A stretch of DNA of 64,000 nt from Mycolicibacterium goodii (GCF_001187505.1 NZ_CP012150.1:2480001-2544000), one strand, 5' to 3'; shown: positions 44,753 to 53,404, counted from the stretch's first letter. The notes: generated from the letters alone by a model not told the origin. A program made the numbers and translations.

Positions 44753-44765
44753 ATGGATTCCTCTG

Positions 44766-45047
44766 TCAAACAATGAGCTTGCGCTGCTTGCGCATGAACT
44801 TGCGACCCCGCCTCTTCGTCGTCCTGGCCATCTTGTCGGCCGACTTGGTGACTTCGCGAACCGGGTGGGCAAGCGGTCGCGGCAACATCAGGCGCACCGC
44901 GCGGCCGAAGAGTCGTCCGGCGAACGCGGCGAGGGGGATGCCGAGCGGCAACAAGATCACCGTCACACACAGCAACACCCCCAGCAGTCCAAGAACCGCC
45001 GCGACGATCCACAGCAACGCCCCGAGGAGGCCTCTCAGAAGTCGCAT
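44766..45047 (-). CDS. 93-residue membrane protein, paralogue of 43281
   Basis: Two hydrophobic segments ('LLRGLLGALLWIVAAVLGLL', 'GVLLCVTVILLPLGIPLAAF') and a strongly basic C-terminal tail ('MARTTKRRGRKFMRKQRKLIV' region). Shares 'LLPLGIP' and the plan of the 43281 protein but has 25 extra residues. GGGAGG precedes ATG 45047. SigF-like promoter upstream. Function unknown. Confidence 0.75.
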   Translation of the reverse strand: MRLLRGLLGALLWIVAAVLGLLGVLLCVTVILLPLGIPLAAFAGRLFGRAVRLMLPRPLAHPVREVTKSADKMARTTKRRGRKFMRKQRKLIV

Positions 45048-45094
45048 GACGACCCTCCCGTCGACCGGTGCGGATCCTGTTGGTGCAGGTGGGA

Positions 45095-45119
45095 GTACCC
45101 GCCCGGGGTCAAATTAACC
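45095..45119 (-). promoter_or_regulatory. SigF-like promoter of the 45047 gene
   Basis: On the minus strand GGTT (45116-45119), 15 nt, GGGTAC (45095-45100). Close to the SigF consensus with a changed first base of the -35. Gives a leader of about 40 nt. Confidence 0.6.
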
Positions 45120-46016
45120 GGGCCGTCAAGGCCTTGCAGCGGGCGCGGATTCGGTTCGGTTTGGCGGTTCGCGTTGCGCCGGGCGTCTGGGCGGTGTCAT
45201 TCAAATTGACGTAAATGCAAATTGTGTTGGAGTGGCCGAAGCGGGGCGGGTCGCGTTCATCCGCGCCGGTGTGAGCAACGTGCGACCCACGCGCGGGTAT
45301 TGACGAGCAAATACGCCGGCGACGCCGTTCGATGTTCGGTGCCGCGAACGCGTTCGCGGTGACGCAACCGCGGCGTGATCATCGGGAACGGGAGGCCGAT
45401 TCGCGTGGATCCATTCCCAGGCTGGTCATTGATTTGGCCGCGCCGATCTCGCGTTCCGACGAAACATGTTGTGCCGCAACGACGACGGCGGATGCACGCG
45501 GTTGCATATGCGTCCGGCGTCGATCCCTGATCGTGGACCGCCCCGGCGCATCGCCATCAAATTGGAAACGCGGCACGCGAATGGGCGTGCCTCTTCGGCT
45601 TCATTTCGCGACCGTTGTGACTGTCGGTATATCGCGCAACGCAAGCGTTTACGATCTGTGCAGCAAGCAGTGCATTTCGCCGTGATCAATTCGAATTCGA
45701 GTCGATTATGAATTGCTCGCACCGGTTTTCTCAGGGCTTGTTACCGCCGCAAAGGCACTCCATATTCGGCGGTGAATCCGTTTGCCAACCTCTTCTCGTT
45801 GCCATTGTTGGATGGCAGCTTCTCACGCAGTTGGGCGATCGCAACCGGGAGTAATGCCAGGTCAGCTCGGTCGTTCGGGTCTGCGGTGCCGATCGGTACC
45901 CGGGACGGGGCCACTCGGTACGAAGTTTGTCCGGCCCGCAAGATTGCGTCCGCAACATTCACTCACCGTGCCATTGTTCAATGGCGTAAAAATGTTTAGC
46001 CAACATCAAATATCGC
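45120..46016. other. About 0.9 kb of lower-GC intergenic DNA before the gvp operon
   Basis: This stretch is visibly richer in A/T than its surroundings and contains no gene I can support firmly. The only ORF with a plausible start is the small one on the minus strand at 45741-45962. Two related 16-nt elements lie in it: GCCATTGTTGGATGGC at 45801-45816 and the perfect palindrome GCCATTGTTCAATGGC at 45970-45985. Composition suggests acquired or degraded DNA. Confidence 0.5.
45741..45962 (-). CDS. Doubtful 73-residue ORF
   Basis: GTG 45962 opens 73 codons; 'ADLALLPVAIAQLREKL' could be a real helix, but no family is recognised and codon use is unlike neighbouring genes. The GCCATT palindrome lies 8 bp upstream of its start and the second copy is inside it. 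It may be a remnant or chance. Confidence 0.2.
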   Translation of the reverse strand: MNVADAILRAGQTSYRVAPSRVPIGTADPNDRADLALLPVAIAQLREKLPSNNGNEKRLANGFTAEYGVPLRR

Positions 46017-46042
46017 GTTTTGGTGATCTGGGTCACGGGTAT
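46017..46042 (+). promoter_or_regulatory. SigF promoter of the gas-vesicle operon
   Basis: GTTT (46017-46020), 16 nt, GGGTAT (46037-46042): an exact match to the mycobacterial SigF consensus. Transcription would begin near 46050, leaving a ~90-nt leader before the first gene. Confidence 0.8.
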
Positions 46043-46140
46043 TCGCGCTGTGCGCGGGTCGAAGAGTAGCCGACACCCAATCGGCTGAACACGACGTCCC
46101 GAAGTGTCAACTGAACTCAGGCTCGATTAAGGAGACCGTC

Positions 46141-46968
46141 GTGAAATGCGGAGCTCGCATCGCCATGGGTGTCGCCGGTGGCTACCTCCTCGGCAGGACC
46201 AAGAAAATGAAGCTCGCCCTGATGATGGGCGGCTGGGCGGCAGGCCGCCAGTTGGGAGGTCCGGGGCAGATCCTCGGGCAAGCGAACCAGGTTCTCAAAC
46301 AGTCCCCTGAGCTGACCGCGTTGACCGAACAGGTGCGGGGCCGACTCTTCGAGGCGGGCAAAGAGGCGGCGATGGCCGTCGCCGCCCGCCGCGTGGAGGC
46401 GTTGGCCGACCGCGTGGGACATCGCGTCGAGGGCCTCGCCGATGTTCGCCGGATACGGGACTTCACCGGTGAGGACCGCGGCGAAGAAGACACCGACGAG
46501 GGTGACGAGGACTACTACGCAGAATCGGAAGCCGAATCCGAACCGGACGCAGAATCCGAATCCGAAGACGAATCCGGGTACGAGGCGGAAGAGGAAGAGG
46601 AAGAGGCGCCGCCGCCGCGCACCCGTCGTGCTCGCTCAACCGGCACGTCCCGCGCCGCCGGCCGGTCGTCGGGTGGTGGGACCCGCAGCGCATCCGGCAC
46701 CGGCCGGTCGGCGTCCTCCCGGTCGCCGGGCCGCGCGACGAAGACGTCGCGCGCATCCGGCACCTCCAAGAGCGCGCCAGCGAAGGCCACGAAGGCAACG
46801 AAGGCAACCAAGGCGACAGCCAAGAGCGCCACCCGTGCCCAGCCGGCGAAGAAGGCGGCGTCGGCCAAGAAGGGAACGGCCGCGTCGGCGCGGACACCCA
46901 AGAAGGCGACAACAGGTCGGCGGGCGGCACGCACCGCACGCACACGTCGGGAGGGTAGCGATGGCTAG
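46141..46968 (+). CDS. Gas-vesicle cluster protein with histone-H1-like tail (GvpY-like)
   Basis: A 275-residue protein at the head of the cluster. Residues 1-~105 are a mildly hydrophobic helical region ('RIAMGVAGGYLLGRTKKMKL', 'VLKQSPELTALTEQVRGRLF'); ~106-160 are very acidic; ~160-275 are basic, Ser/Arg- then Lys/Ala/Thr-rich with KAT repeats, like the H1-like tail of mycobacterial HupB. GTG 46141 follows AAGGAG by 7 nt. Actinobacterial gvp clusters have a comparable gene (GvpY) near the SRPBCC gene. The last 8 nt overlap the next gene. Confidence 0.65.
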   Translation: MKCGARIAMGVAGGYLLGRTKKMKLALMMGGWAAGRQLGGPGQILGQANQVLKQSPELTALTEQVRGRLFEAGKEAAMAVAARRVEALADRVGHRVEGLADVRRIRDFTGEDRGEEDTDEGDEDYYAESEAESEPDAESESEDESGYEAEEEEEEAPPPRTRRARSTGTSRAAGRSSGGGTRSASGTGRSASSRSPGRATKTSRASGTSKSAPAKATKATKATKATAKSATRAQPAKKAASAKKGTAASARTPKKATTGRRAARTARTRREGSDG

Positions 46969-48187
46969 GCAGGATTCGTCGAAGTCCAGCGGCGGCACGG
47001 CAACTGACACGCTGCGCGATGCGGGTCAGCAGCTGCTGGGTGTCATGTTGCAACGGGCGGCCTCGTCGGCCACCGATCGGGTCGCGAACTTCTCGGATCG
47101 GCTGACGAATGTGGCCGAGAACGGAGAAGGGTTGCGCTCGCTCGTGCGCCGTCCGGACCGCGAAGGCCGTGACGGTGGTGACGATGACGACGGTGACGAC
47201 GATGACGGCGGTGGCGGCAAGGGTGCCGGTCTGGGGTCGATGCTGGGCGGCCTCAAGGACAAGGTGAAGGACGCTTTCGGCGGCGGCTCGAAAGGCGGTC
47301 AGGGCGGCAAGAAGAAACTCAAGCTGACCAACATCGTCGAGACGCTCGACGTCGGTGTGCCGCTGCGCACCACATACGACCTGTGGACGCAGTTCACCGA
47401 GTTCCCGACCTTCATGAAGAAGGTCGAGAGTGTCACCCAACCCGAGGATGAGGTGACCCAGTGGAAAGCCCAGGTCTTCTTCTCGCATCGCGAGTGGGAG
47501 GCGACGATCGTCGAGCAGGTGCCGGACTCTCATATCGTCTGGCGCTCCAAGGGCGCCAAGGGCCATGTGGACGGCGCCGTGACCTTCGCCGAACTGGCCT
47601 CGAACCTGACCAGGGTCGCGTTGGTGATGGAGTACCACCCGCAGGGACTGTTCGAGCGGACCGGCAATCTCTGGCGCGCCCAGGGCAGACGTGCACGACT
47701 GGAGTTTAAGCACTTCCGCCGCCACGCGATGACGCAGGCGCTCCTGCATCCGGAGGAGATAGAGGGTTGGCGTGGCGAGATCCACGACGGTGAGGTCGTC
47801 AAGACCCACGAGGAAGCCCTGGAAGATGAGCAGTCCGGCCGCGGCGACGAGCAGGACTACGAGGAGCCCGACGAGTCCGAGGACTTCGAGGACGAAGCCG
47901 AAGCCGACGAGGAAGCCGGCGAGGAGGGCGATGAAGACTACGACGAGGAGGAGGCTCCCGAAGACGAGGACTATGCCGATGAGGAAGCCGACGAGGAAGC
48001 CGACGAGGAGCCCGACGAAGACGAGGACTACGGCGAGGACGATTACGCCGATGAGGATTACGAAGACACCGGCGAAGACGAAGATTTCGACGAAGACGAA
48101 GATTTCGACGAAGAAGAGCCACCCACCCGTAGCCGCGGTCGTCGGACCGTCGGCGCCGGCAGTGGCCGGAGGGGTGGGCGGGCATGA
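46961..48187 (+). CDS. SRPBCC-domain gas-vesicle protein with acidic tail (GvpZ-like)
   Basis: A 408-residue protein. An N-terminal helical part and a Gly/Asp linker precede an SRPBCC (cyclase/dehydrase-like) domain at ~115-265 ('[20 protein letters not shown]', '[19 protein letters not shown]'). The final ~130 residues are almost all Asp/Glu with Tyr/Ala, including short direct repeats ('[14 protein letters not shown]'). ATG 46961 overlaps the previous stop; the longer frame is a shadow. It resembles the SRPBCC protein of Streptomyces gvp clusters. Confidence 0.75.
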   Translation: MARQDSSKSSGGTATDTLRDAGQQLLGVMLQRAASSATDRVANFSDRLTNVAENGEGLRSLVRRPDREGRDGGDDDDGDDDDGGGGKGAGLGSMLGGLKDKVKDAFGGGSKGGQGGKKKLKLTNIVETLDVGVPLRTTYDLWTQFTEFPTFMKKVESVTQPEDEVTQWKAQVFFSHREWEATIVEQVPDSHIVWRSKGAKGHVDGAVTFAELASNLTRVALVMEYHPQGLFERTGNLWRAQGRRARLEFKHFRRHAMTQALLHPEEIEGWRGEIHDGEVVKTHEEALEDEQSGRGDEQDYEEPDESEDFEDEAEADEEAGEEGDEDYDEEEAPEDEDYADEEADEEADEEPDEDEDYGEDDYADEDYEDTGEDEDFDEDEDFDEEEPPTRSRGRRTVGAGSGRRGGRA

Positions 48188-48630
48188 CCATCACAACGCA
48201 GCGCGAGAGTAGCGGCAGCAACGTCGAACGCTATACCGGTGGAGGATCGAGCGGCCTGGCCGAGGTCGTCGAACTGATCCTCGACAAGGGCCTCGTGATC
48301 GATGTTTTCGTCCGGGTTTCGCTCGTGGGTATCGAGATCCTCACCATCGACGCGCGAATCGTGGTGGCGAGCGTGGACACGTTCCTGCGGTTCGCCGAAG
48401 CCACCAACCGATTGGACCTGTATGCAAAGGGCAAGGGCGGCAAGGATCTCACCGAGCTGGCCCAGGGCGTGATGGAAGGCGGCGCCAAAGGCAAGACCTC
48501 CGGGGTGCTCGAGGGTGCCGTCGAAAAGGTCGACGATCTGCTCAGCCGAGGGCGGGACCGGCGCGAACGCGAGGAAGAACCCGCGCCCCGACGACGTCCA
48601 CGTCCGCGCCGTCGTGAGGATGACGAATGA
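48184..48630 (+). CDS. gvpA: Gas-vesicle shell protein GvpA
   Basis: Main structural subunit of gas vesicles. Residues ~22-75 are a classical GvpA core: '[20 protein letters not shown]' and '[20 protein letters not shown]'. The protein is 148 residues, longer than standard GvpA (70-75 residues in many species), because of a C-terminal extension ending in an Arg/Pro/Glu-rich tail. ATG overlaps the previous stop (ATGA). Confidence 0.92.
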   Translation: MTITTQRESSGSNVERYTGGGSSGLAEVVELILDKGLVIDVFVRVSLVGIEILTIDARIVVASVDTFLRFAEATNRLDLYAKGKGGKDLTELAQGVMEGGAKGKTSGVLEGAVEKVDDLLSRGRDRREREEEPAPRRRPRPRRREDDE

Positions 48631-49358
48631 GCGCCACCTATGTCTATGGTCTGATCCGCTCGGATGCCGAACTGCCAGAGCACCTCTGCGGTCTCGGCCC
48701 CTCCGGGCGGGTCACGACCATCGCCCATCAGCGGGTGGCCGCCATCGTGAGCGATATGCCGACCGGCCGTCCGCTCGGCACCCGTGACGACCTGATCGCA
48801 CATGAGCGGGTGCTCGACACGGTGGCCGAGCGATGTGCGGTGCTGCCCATGCGGTTCCCGGCCGTGGTCGAGGAATCAGGTGTGGTGGAGGAACTGCTCG
48901 CCCCGCACGAGGAGAAGTTCGTCGAGATTCTGACCCGCCTAGACGGCATGGTGCAATACACCCTGAAGGCCCGTTATGAGCGGGATGTCGTGCTCCGCGA
49001 GATCGCCGAGACCGACGACGAGATCATGGCCCTGCGCGAGAGGGTGCGTGAAATGCCCGAGGAAGCATCGTATTACGACCGGATACGCCTGGGTGAATTG
49101 GTTGTCGGCGAGATGGAGCGCAGACGTAACGACGAGGGTAGCCAGATCCTGGAACGTCTGCGGCCGTTCGTCGCCGCGGTCTCGGTCCGTCCGCAGACGC
49201 AGCCCGACGAAGTCGTCAACGCCGCGTTCCTGGTGGCCCGCGACGATGCCGACGGATTCGACGGCGCTGTGGAAGACGTGGGCCGGGACTTCGACGGCCG
49301 CATGCATTTTCGCCTCCTGGGGCCGTTGGCGCCCTACGACTTCACACCGGGGAGCTGA
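48627..49358 (+). CDS. gvpF: GvpF (GvpL/GvpF family)
   Basis: A 243-residue member of the GvpL/GvpF family, minor proteins that bind GvpA and are needed for vesicle assembly. It begins '[20 protein letters not shown]' and has '[20 protein letters not shown]' and the typical end '[13 protein letters not shown]'. ATG 48627 overlaps gvpA by 4 nt. Confidence 0.92.
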   Translation: MSATYVYGLIRSDAELPEHLCGLGPSGRVTTIAHQRVAAIVSDMPTGRPLGTRDDLIAHERVLDTVAERCAVLPMRFPAVVEESGVVEELLAPHEEKFVEILTRLDGMVQYTLKARYERDVVLREIAETDDEIMALRERVREMPEEASYYDRIRLGELVVGEMERRRNDEGSQILERLRPFVAAVSVRPQTQPDEVVNAAFLVARDDADGFDGAVEDVGRDFDGRMHFRLLGPLAPYDFTPGS

Positions 49359-49360
49359 AC

Positions 49361-49591
49361 ATGGGACTGATCACCGGACTGTTGACCCTTCCGTTGGCGC
49401 CTGTGCGCGGCGTGGTGTGGTTGGCCGAGCAGATCGCGGATTACGCCGAGGAGCAGTACTACGACCCGGCGAACATCCGCGCCGAACTCGAGCGCGTGGA
49501 GGAGGCGCGTCAGTCCGGTGAACTGTCCGAAGAGGAATGTGCCGAGTGGGAGAACGCACTGCTCAGCCGATTGATGTACCGGCGCGGCTGA
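49361..49591 (+). CDS. gvpG: GvpG
   Basis: A 76-residue gas-vesicle protein: 'LPLAPVRGVVWLAEQIADYA' and 'EEECAEWENALLSRL' match GvpG. It starts 2 nt after gvpF. Small helical assembly factor. Confidence 0.9.
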   Translation: MGLITGLLTLPLAPVRGVVWLAEQIADYAEEQYYDPANIRAELERVEEARQSGELSEEECAEWENALLSRLMYRRG

Positions 49592-49612
49592 GTGGTCCAC
49601 CAGTGGAGCGAT

Positions 49613-49936
49613 ATGGCTGAACACACCGGGGCGAGCAACGGGGCCCGCCAACGCCGACAGCGTCCGCGCCGACTCGCGGCGGCCGACGTCGCGCGGGCCG
49701 CGGTGACGCAGATCGGCGGGCTCATCGACCACGACGTGGAGAGTGTGATAGCCGTGCAGCGCAACGACGACGACGGCTGGCAGGTCGGTGTCGAGGTCGT
49801 CGAGAGTCATCGCATCCCGGATTCGGCCGACATCCTGGCGATCTACGAGATCTGCCTCGATGACGATGGCGAGTTGCTGTCGTACCGCCGCACCCGCCGC
49901 TATGCCCGCGGCCAGACGGTCGGGCGGTCACGATGA
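49613..49936 (+). CDS. gvpO: GvpO
   Basis: A 107-residue protein with a basic N-terminus and the GvpO domain 'GWQVGVEVVESHRIPDSADI' and 'AIYEICLDDDGELLSYRRTR'. ATG 49613 is preceded by GGAG at 5 nt; an in-frame GTG at 49592 is a weaker alternative. GvpO is required for vesicle formation in haloarchaea and is common in actinobacterial clusters. Confidence 0.88.
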   Translation: MAEHTGASNGARQRRQRPRRLAAADVARAAVTQIGGLIDHDVESVIAVQRNDDDGWQVGVEVVESHRIPDSADILAIYEICLDDDGELLSYRRTRRYARGQTVGRSR

Positions 49937-50271
49937 ACGGCGACCTGTATCCCACCAGAGGCTCCCGCCAACTCGATCATCGGCAGGAAAGCACCAACCT
50001 CGCCGACATCCTGGAACGGGTGCTCGACAAGGGCATCGTCATCGCCGGCGACATCCGGATCAACCTGTTGGACATCGAGTTGCTGACGATCAAGATCCGG
50101 CTTTTGGTGGCCTCGGTGGACAAGGCCAGGGAGATCGGCATCGACTGGTGGGAGCACGACCCGTCGCTGAGCGCGGGAAAGGGCGACCTCGCTCGCGAGA
50201 ATCGTCAACTGCGGGAACGGATCAGCGAACTGGAGGCCGCGGATCTGGAAAGGGCCGCCGAGCATGAGTGA
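49933..50271 (+). CDS. gvpJ: GvpJ (minor GvpA-family protein)
   Basis: A 112-residue GvpA-family protein: 'LADILERVLDKGIVIAGDIR' and 'INLLDIELLTIKIRLLVASV' form the core, followed by a charged coiled-coil end ('ARENRQLRERISELEAADLE'). It is a minor shell or tip protein. ATG overlaps gvpO by 4 nt. Confidence 0.85.
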   Translation: MNGDLYPTRGSRQLDHRQESTNLADILERVLDKGIVIAGDIRINLLDIELLTIKIRLLVASVDKAREIGIDWWEHDPSLSAGKGDLARENRQLRERISELEAADLERAAEHE

Positions 50272-51028
50272 GCACAGCGTCTACCTCTACGCGATCGCCG
50301 ATGCGGCGATCGCCGACTCGCTCGGGGAGTTGGTCGGTGTGGATGATGCGCAGGTGCGCACCGTCGTCGAGGGACCGCTGGCGGCGATCGTCGCGTCCGT
50401 GGACCGCGGGCGGTTCAGCGAACAGTCCATCCGTGCCCACCTGGAGGACCTGAACTGGCTGGAGAGGCTGGCCCGCGCACACCACGAGGTGGTCGACCGT
50501 GCGGCCCAGGCATTTTCGATCGCGCCGGTGCGGATGGCGACGGTCTACCTCGAAGACTCCGGTGTCCGCGAACTCCTGCGCGAACGTCGCGACGAACTGG
50601 CCGAGACCCTCGAACGGGTTCGCGGGCGCTCGGAATGGGGGGTCAAAGGGTACGCGGCACCCGCGGACACAGGGGCAGAACCGGATTCGCCGCAGGTCCC
50701 CTCGGACAAGCCAGGTACCTCGTACCTGATGCGCCGCCGGACCGAGCGTACGCGCGCCGCACAACATCGCGAGCGCGTCGCCGAGGCGGCCGACAAACTT
50801 CATCACGAGTTGGCCGGGCTCGCCGTCGACCATCGGCTGTACCCTCCGCAGGATCCGCGGCTCACCGGGCGCAGTGACGAAATGGTGCTCAACGCCGCCT
50901 ATCTCGTGGACGACGCGGGTGCGGCGCGGCTGGCGCAGCGGGTTGACGCGGTGAACGGGGACGAGTTGCGTCTGGAACTCACCGGCCCGTGGGCGCCCTA
51001 CTCGTTCACCAGCCTGGGGCAGCCATGA
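50264..51028 (+). CDS. gvpL: GvpL (second GvpL/GvpF-family protein)
   Basis: A 254-residue protein starting 'MSEHSVYLYAIADAAIADSL', with 'AFSIAPVRMATVYLEDSGVR' and the family end 'LTGPWAPYSFTSLG'. It overlaps gvpJ by 8 nt. Assembly factor that probably bridges GvpA and other minor proteins. Confidence 0.88.
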   Translation: MSEHSVYLYAIADAAIADSLGELVGVDDAQVRTVVEGPLAAIVASVDRGRFSEQSIRAHLEDLNWLERLARAHHEVVDRAAQAFSIAPVRMATVYLEDSGVRELLRERRDELAETLERVRGRSEWGVKGYAAPADTGAEPDSPQVPSDKPGTSYLMRRRTERTRAAQHRERVAEAADKLHHELAGLAVDHRLYPPQDPRLTGRSDEMVLNAAYLVDDAGAARLAQRVDAVNGDELRLELTGPWAPYSFTSLGQP

Positions 51029-51225
51029 CGGTCGAGAGCATCTCCGCACCGATCTCGGCGCACAGGACCGAGGAGGTCGCGCTGGTCGACCTGCTCGACC
51101 GTCTGCTGGCCGGCGGTGTGGTGATCGCGGGTGATCTGACGATCAGCCTCGCCGACGTGGATCTGGTGCACATCTCGCTGCGGGCGCTGATCAGCTCGGT
51201 CGGCACGCTCATGGAGCCGCGCTGA
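51025..51225 (+). CDS. gvpS: GvpS (short GvpA-family protein)
   Basis: A 66-residue GvpA-family protein: 'VDLLDRLLAGGVVIAGDLTI' and 'SLADVDLVHISLRALISSV'. It is the third GvpA-like member here. ATG 51025 overlaps gvpL (ATGA). Confidence 0.82.
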   Translation: MTVESISAPISAHRTEEVALVDLLDRLLAGGVVIAGDLTISLADVDLVHISLRALISSVGTLMEPR

Positions 51226-51512
51226 TGGAGTCGCGGGCACGCGTGGAGATGGATCCCGAGGCCGTGGGCCGCGATCTCGGCCGGTTGGTGCTCACGATCG
51301 TCGAACTGCTGCGCCAGTTGATGGAACGGCAGGCGCTGCGCCGGGTCGACGTCGGTGACCTGTCCGAGGAGACCGTCGAACGGTTGGGGGTCGGCCTCAT
51401 GCGCCTGGAGGAGGCCATGGCGGACCTGCGCGAGTATTTCGGGCTGCGCCCCGAGGACCTCAACATCGATCTGGGGCCGCTGGGTCCACTGCTGCCGCGC
51501 GAACCCGGCTGA
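51225..51512 (+). CDS. gvpK: GvpK
   Basis: A 95-residue helical protein: 'VGRDLGRLVLTIVELLRQLM' and 'LGVGLMRLEEAMADLREYFG' match GvpK. The ATG overlaps the gvpS stop by one base (TGATG). Last recognisable gvp gene; only 3 nt separate it from the patatin gene. Confidence 0.9.
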   Translation: MESRARVEMDPEAVGRDLGRLVLTIVELLRQLMERQALRRVDVGDLSEETVERLGVGLMRLEEAMADLREYFGLRPEDLNIDLGPLGPLLPREPG

Positions 51513-51515
51513 GAC

Positions 51516-52343
51516 ATGTCCTGCGTGGCTTTCGTACTGGGCGGTGGCGGCGTGCTCGGTGCCGCCGAGGCCGGGATGGCGCTGGCACTGCTGGAGAGAG
51601 GAATCCGGCCCGATCTGGTGTGCGGAACGTCGGTGGGCGCGATCAACGGTGCGGCGCTCGCGGCCGATCCGACCCCCGAAGGTGCGCGCGCACTGGTGAA
51701 GTTCTGGGACGCACTGGGGCAGGAGGGTGTGTTCGACGGGTCCATTCTGCGCCGCGCCGCGGAGGTCCTGCGCAAACCGACATCGCTGCACGACAATTCG
51801 GAACTTCGCCGGCTGCTGCGGCAACGGCTGCCCGCGCAGACGTTCGAAGACCTGGTGGTCCCGTTCGAGTGCGTCGCGGCCAGCATCGAGCGGGCACGCG
51901 AACACTGGTTCGGCACAGGGGATCTGATCGAGCCGGTGCTGGCGTCGTGTGCGCTGCCCGGTGTGTTGCCGCCGGTGCGGATCGGCGACGAGCACTTCTT
52001 CGATGGCGGCCTGGTCAACAGCATTCCGTTGGACCGGGCCGTGCAGCGGGGCGCGGACACGATATGGGTGTTGCATGTCGGGCGCCTGGAAGAGGAACTC
52101 AGACCTCCGCGCTTTCTGTGGGAGGTCGGCTTCACGGCCTTCGAGATCTCCCGTCGGCACCGGTTCCACGGTGACCTCGAGCGCGTCGGGTCCGATGTCG
52201 CCGTGCACGTGCTGCCGTCCGGGTTGCCGCAACGGACCGCCGCGACGTGGTCGAATCTGCGGTACCGCGACAGCCGCCGGATCGGGCGGCGCGCGCAGCT
52301 GGCCTACGACGCCACCCGCGCTTATCTCGAGGCGCTGCCATGA
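51516..52343 (+). CDS. Patatin-like phospholipase
   Basis: A 275-residue patatin. The oxyanion loop is 'VLGGGGVLGAAEAG', the Ser in 'CGTSVGAING' (GxSxG) and the Asp in 'FFDGGLVNSIPLD' (DGG) complete the Ser-Asp dyad. The length is normal for bacterial patatins. It follows gvpK by 3 nt and overlaps the acyltransferase gene, so it is probably part of the gvp transcript. Confidence 0.9.
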   Translation: MSCVAFVLGGGGVLGAAEAGMALALLERGIRPDLVCGTSVGAINGAALAADPTPEGARALVKFWDALGQEGVFDGSILRRAAEVLRKPTSLHDNSELRRLLRQRLPAQTFEDLVVPFECVAASIERAREHWFGTGDLIEPVLASCALPGVLPPVRIGDEHFFDGGLVNSIPLDRAVQRGADTIWVLHVGRLEEELRPPRFLWEVGFTAFEISRRHRFHGDLERVGSDVAVHVLPSGLPQRTAATWSNLRYRDSRRIGRRAQLAYDATRAYLEALP

Positions 52344-53350
52344 CCCTGCTGCGGCGCGCGGTCACGGTGCCTGTGGTCACCGTGCTCATGCTGTGCGTGC
52401 TGCTGTACGCGCCGCCGCTGATGGCCCTGGCCGTCGTGGCGGACCTGGTGCTGCGGTCGAGCAGGCCGACCCGGACCGTCGCCGCCGTCGTCGCGTATGC
52501 GGCGCTGGAACTTCGGGCCCTGGCGCGGTTGCTGCGCGGCGATCAGGACGGTGATCGGTTCATGCGGGACTTCGTCGGGATGATCTACACCGTCGCGCGC
52601 CGGGTCCTCGACGTGGAGGTGCTGCTGGACACCGACGCCATCGAGCCCGATGCGGTTCCTCGGGGCGAGCCGGTGCTCGTGTTGTCGCGGCATTGCGGGC
52701 CGGGGGACAGCCTGCTGGTGACGTGGCTGCTGACGTTCCACTACCGGTTGCGTACGCGGATCGTGCTCAAGGGTCTGCTGCGGTGTGAACCGGTGCTCGA
52801 CCTCGCCGGTGACCTCGGACATCCGGATGGCAGCCTGTGCTTCCTGAGCCGGCGCGGCAAGCGGGCGCGGGCGCAGATCCGGGAACTGGCGGCGTCGCTC
52901 GGCGCCGGCGACGCGTTGCTGCTGTTCCCCGAGGGCGGCAACTTCACGTGGGCGCGCTGGCGTGAGGCGATCGGCCGGCTGCGTGCTTCGGGCCGGTTGC
53001 GTGAGGCGCGCCGGGCCTGGCGGCAGTCGTACACGTTGCCGCCGCGCACCGGCGGTGCGGCCGCGGCGTTGGCGGGCGCCCCGCAGGCCAATGTGCTGGT
53101 GGTGACCCACAGTGGATTCAGCGCCGACGGGCGGGCGCGGCCCTGGTGGCGATTGCCCGTGCACCGCAGACTGGTCGTCCACGTGACGCTGGTGTCCGCC
53201 GCGGAGCTGCCGCCGCGCGAGGAGCTCGGTGCGTGGTTGCGGGACGTCTGGAGCGCTGTGGACGCCTGGGTGGCCGAACACATCAAGTCCGCGGCCGTGA
53301 CACCCGTCCCGTCACATGCGCACAAAGCGCCACAAGAATCCTATCTGTAA
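52340..53350 (+). CDS. Lysophospholipid acyltransferase-like membrane protein
   Basis: A 336-residue protein with an N-terminal membrane segment ('VPVVTVLMLCVLLYAPPLMA') and PlsC-type motifs: 'VLVLSRHCGPGDSLLVTWLL' has the HxxxxD signature (H-C-G-P-G-D) and 'LLLFPEGGNFTW' the FPEGG-type loop. It should re-acylate lysophospholipids. ATG 52340 overlaps the patatin stop (ATGA). Paired with the lipase it could remodel phospholipids. Confidence 0.85.
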   Translation: MTLLRRAVTVPVVTVLMLCVLLYAPPLMALAVVADLVLRSSRPTRTVAAVVAYAALELRALARLLRGDQDGDRFMRDFVGMIYTVARRVLDVEVLLDTDAIEPDAVPRGEPVLVLSRHCGPGDSLLVTWLLTFHYRLRTRIVLKGLLRCEPVLDLAGDLGHPDGSLCFLSRRGKRARAQIRELAASLGAGDALLLFPEGGNFTWARWREAIGRLRASGRLREARRAWRQSYTLPPRTGGAAAALAGAPQANVLVVTHSGFSADGRARPWWRLPVHRRLVVHVTLVSAAELPPREELGAWLRDVWSAVDAWVAEHIKSAAVTPVPSHAHKAPQESYL

Positions 53351-53404
53351 CATCACCCCCAAAGGCCACGATATTCACGCGTGTCGCAACTTTTCGGGGG
53401 TGAG

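Noticed and set aside
45332..45685. Plus-strand ORF of 117 codons in the low-GC gap
   Set aside because: No ribosome site, no family and unusual composition; more likely chance.
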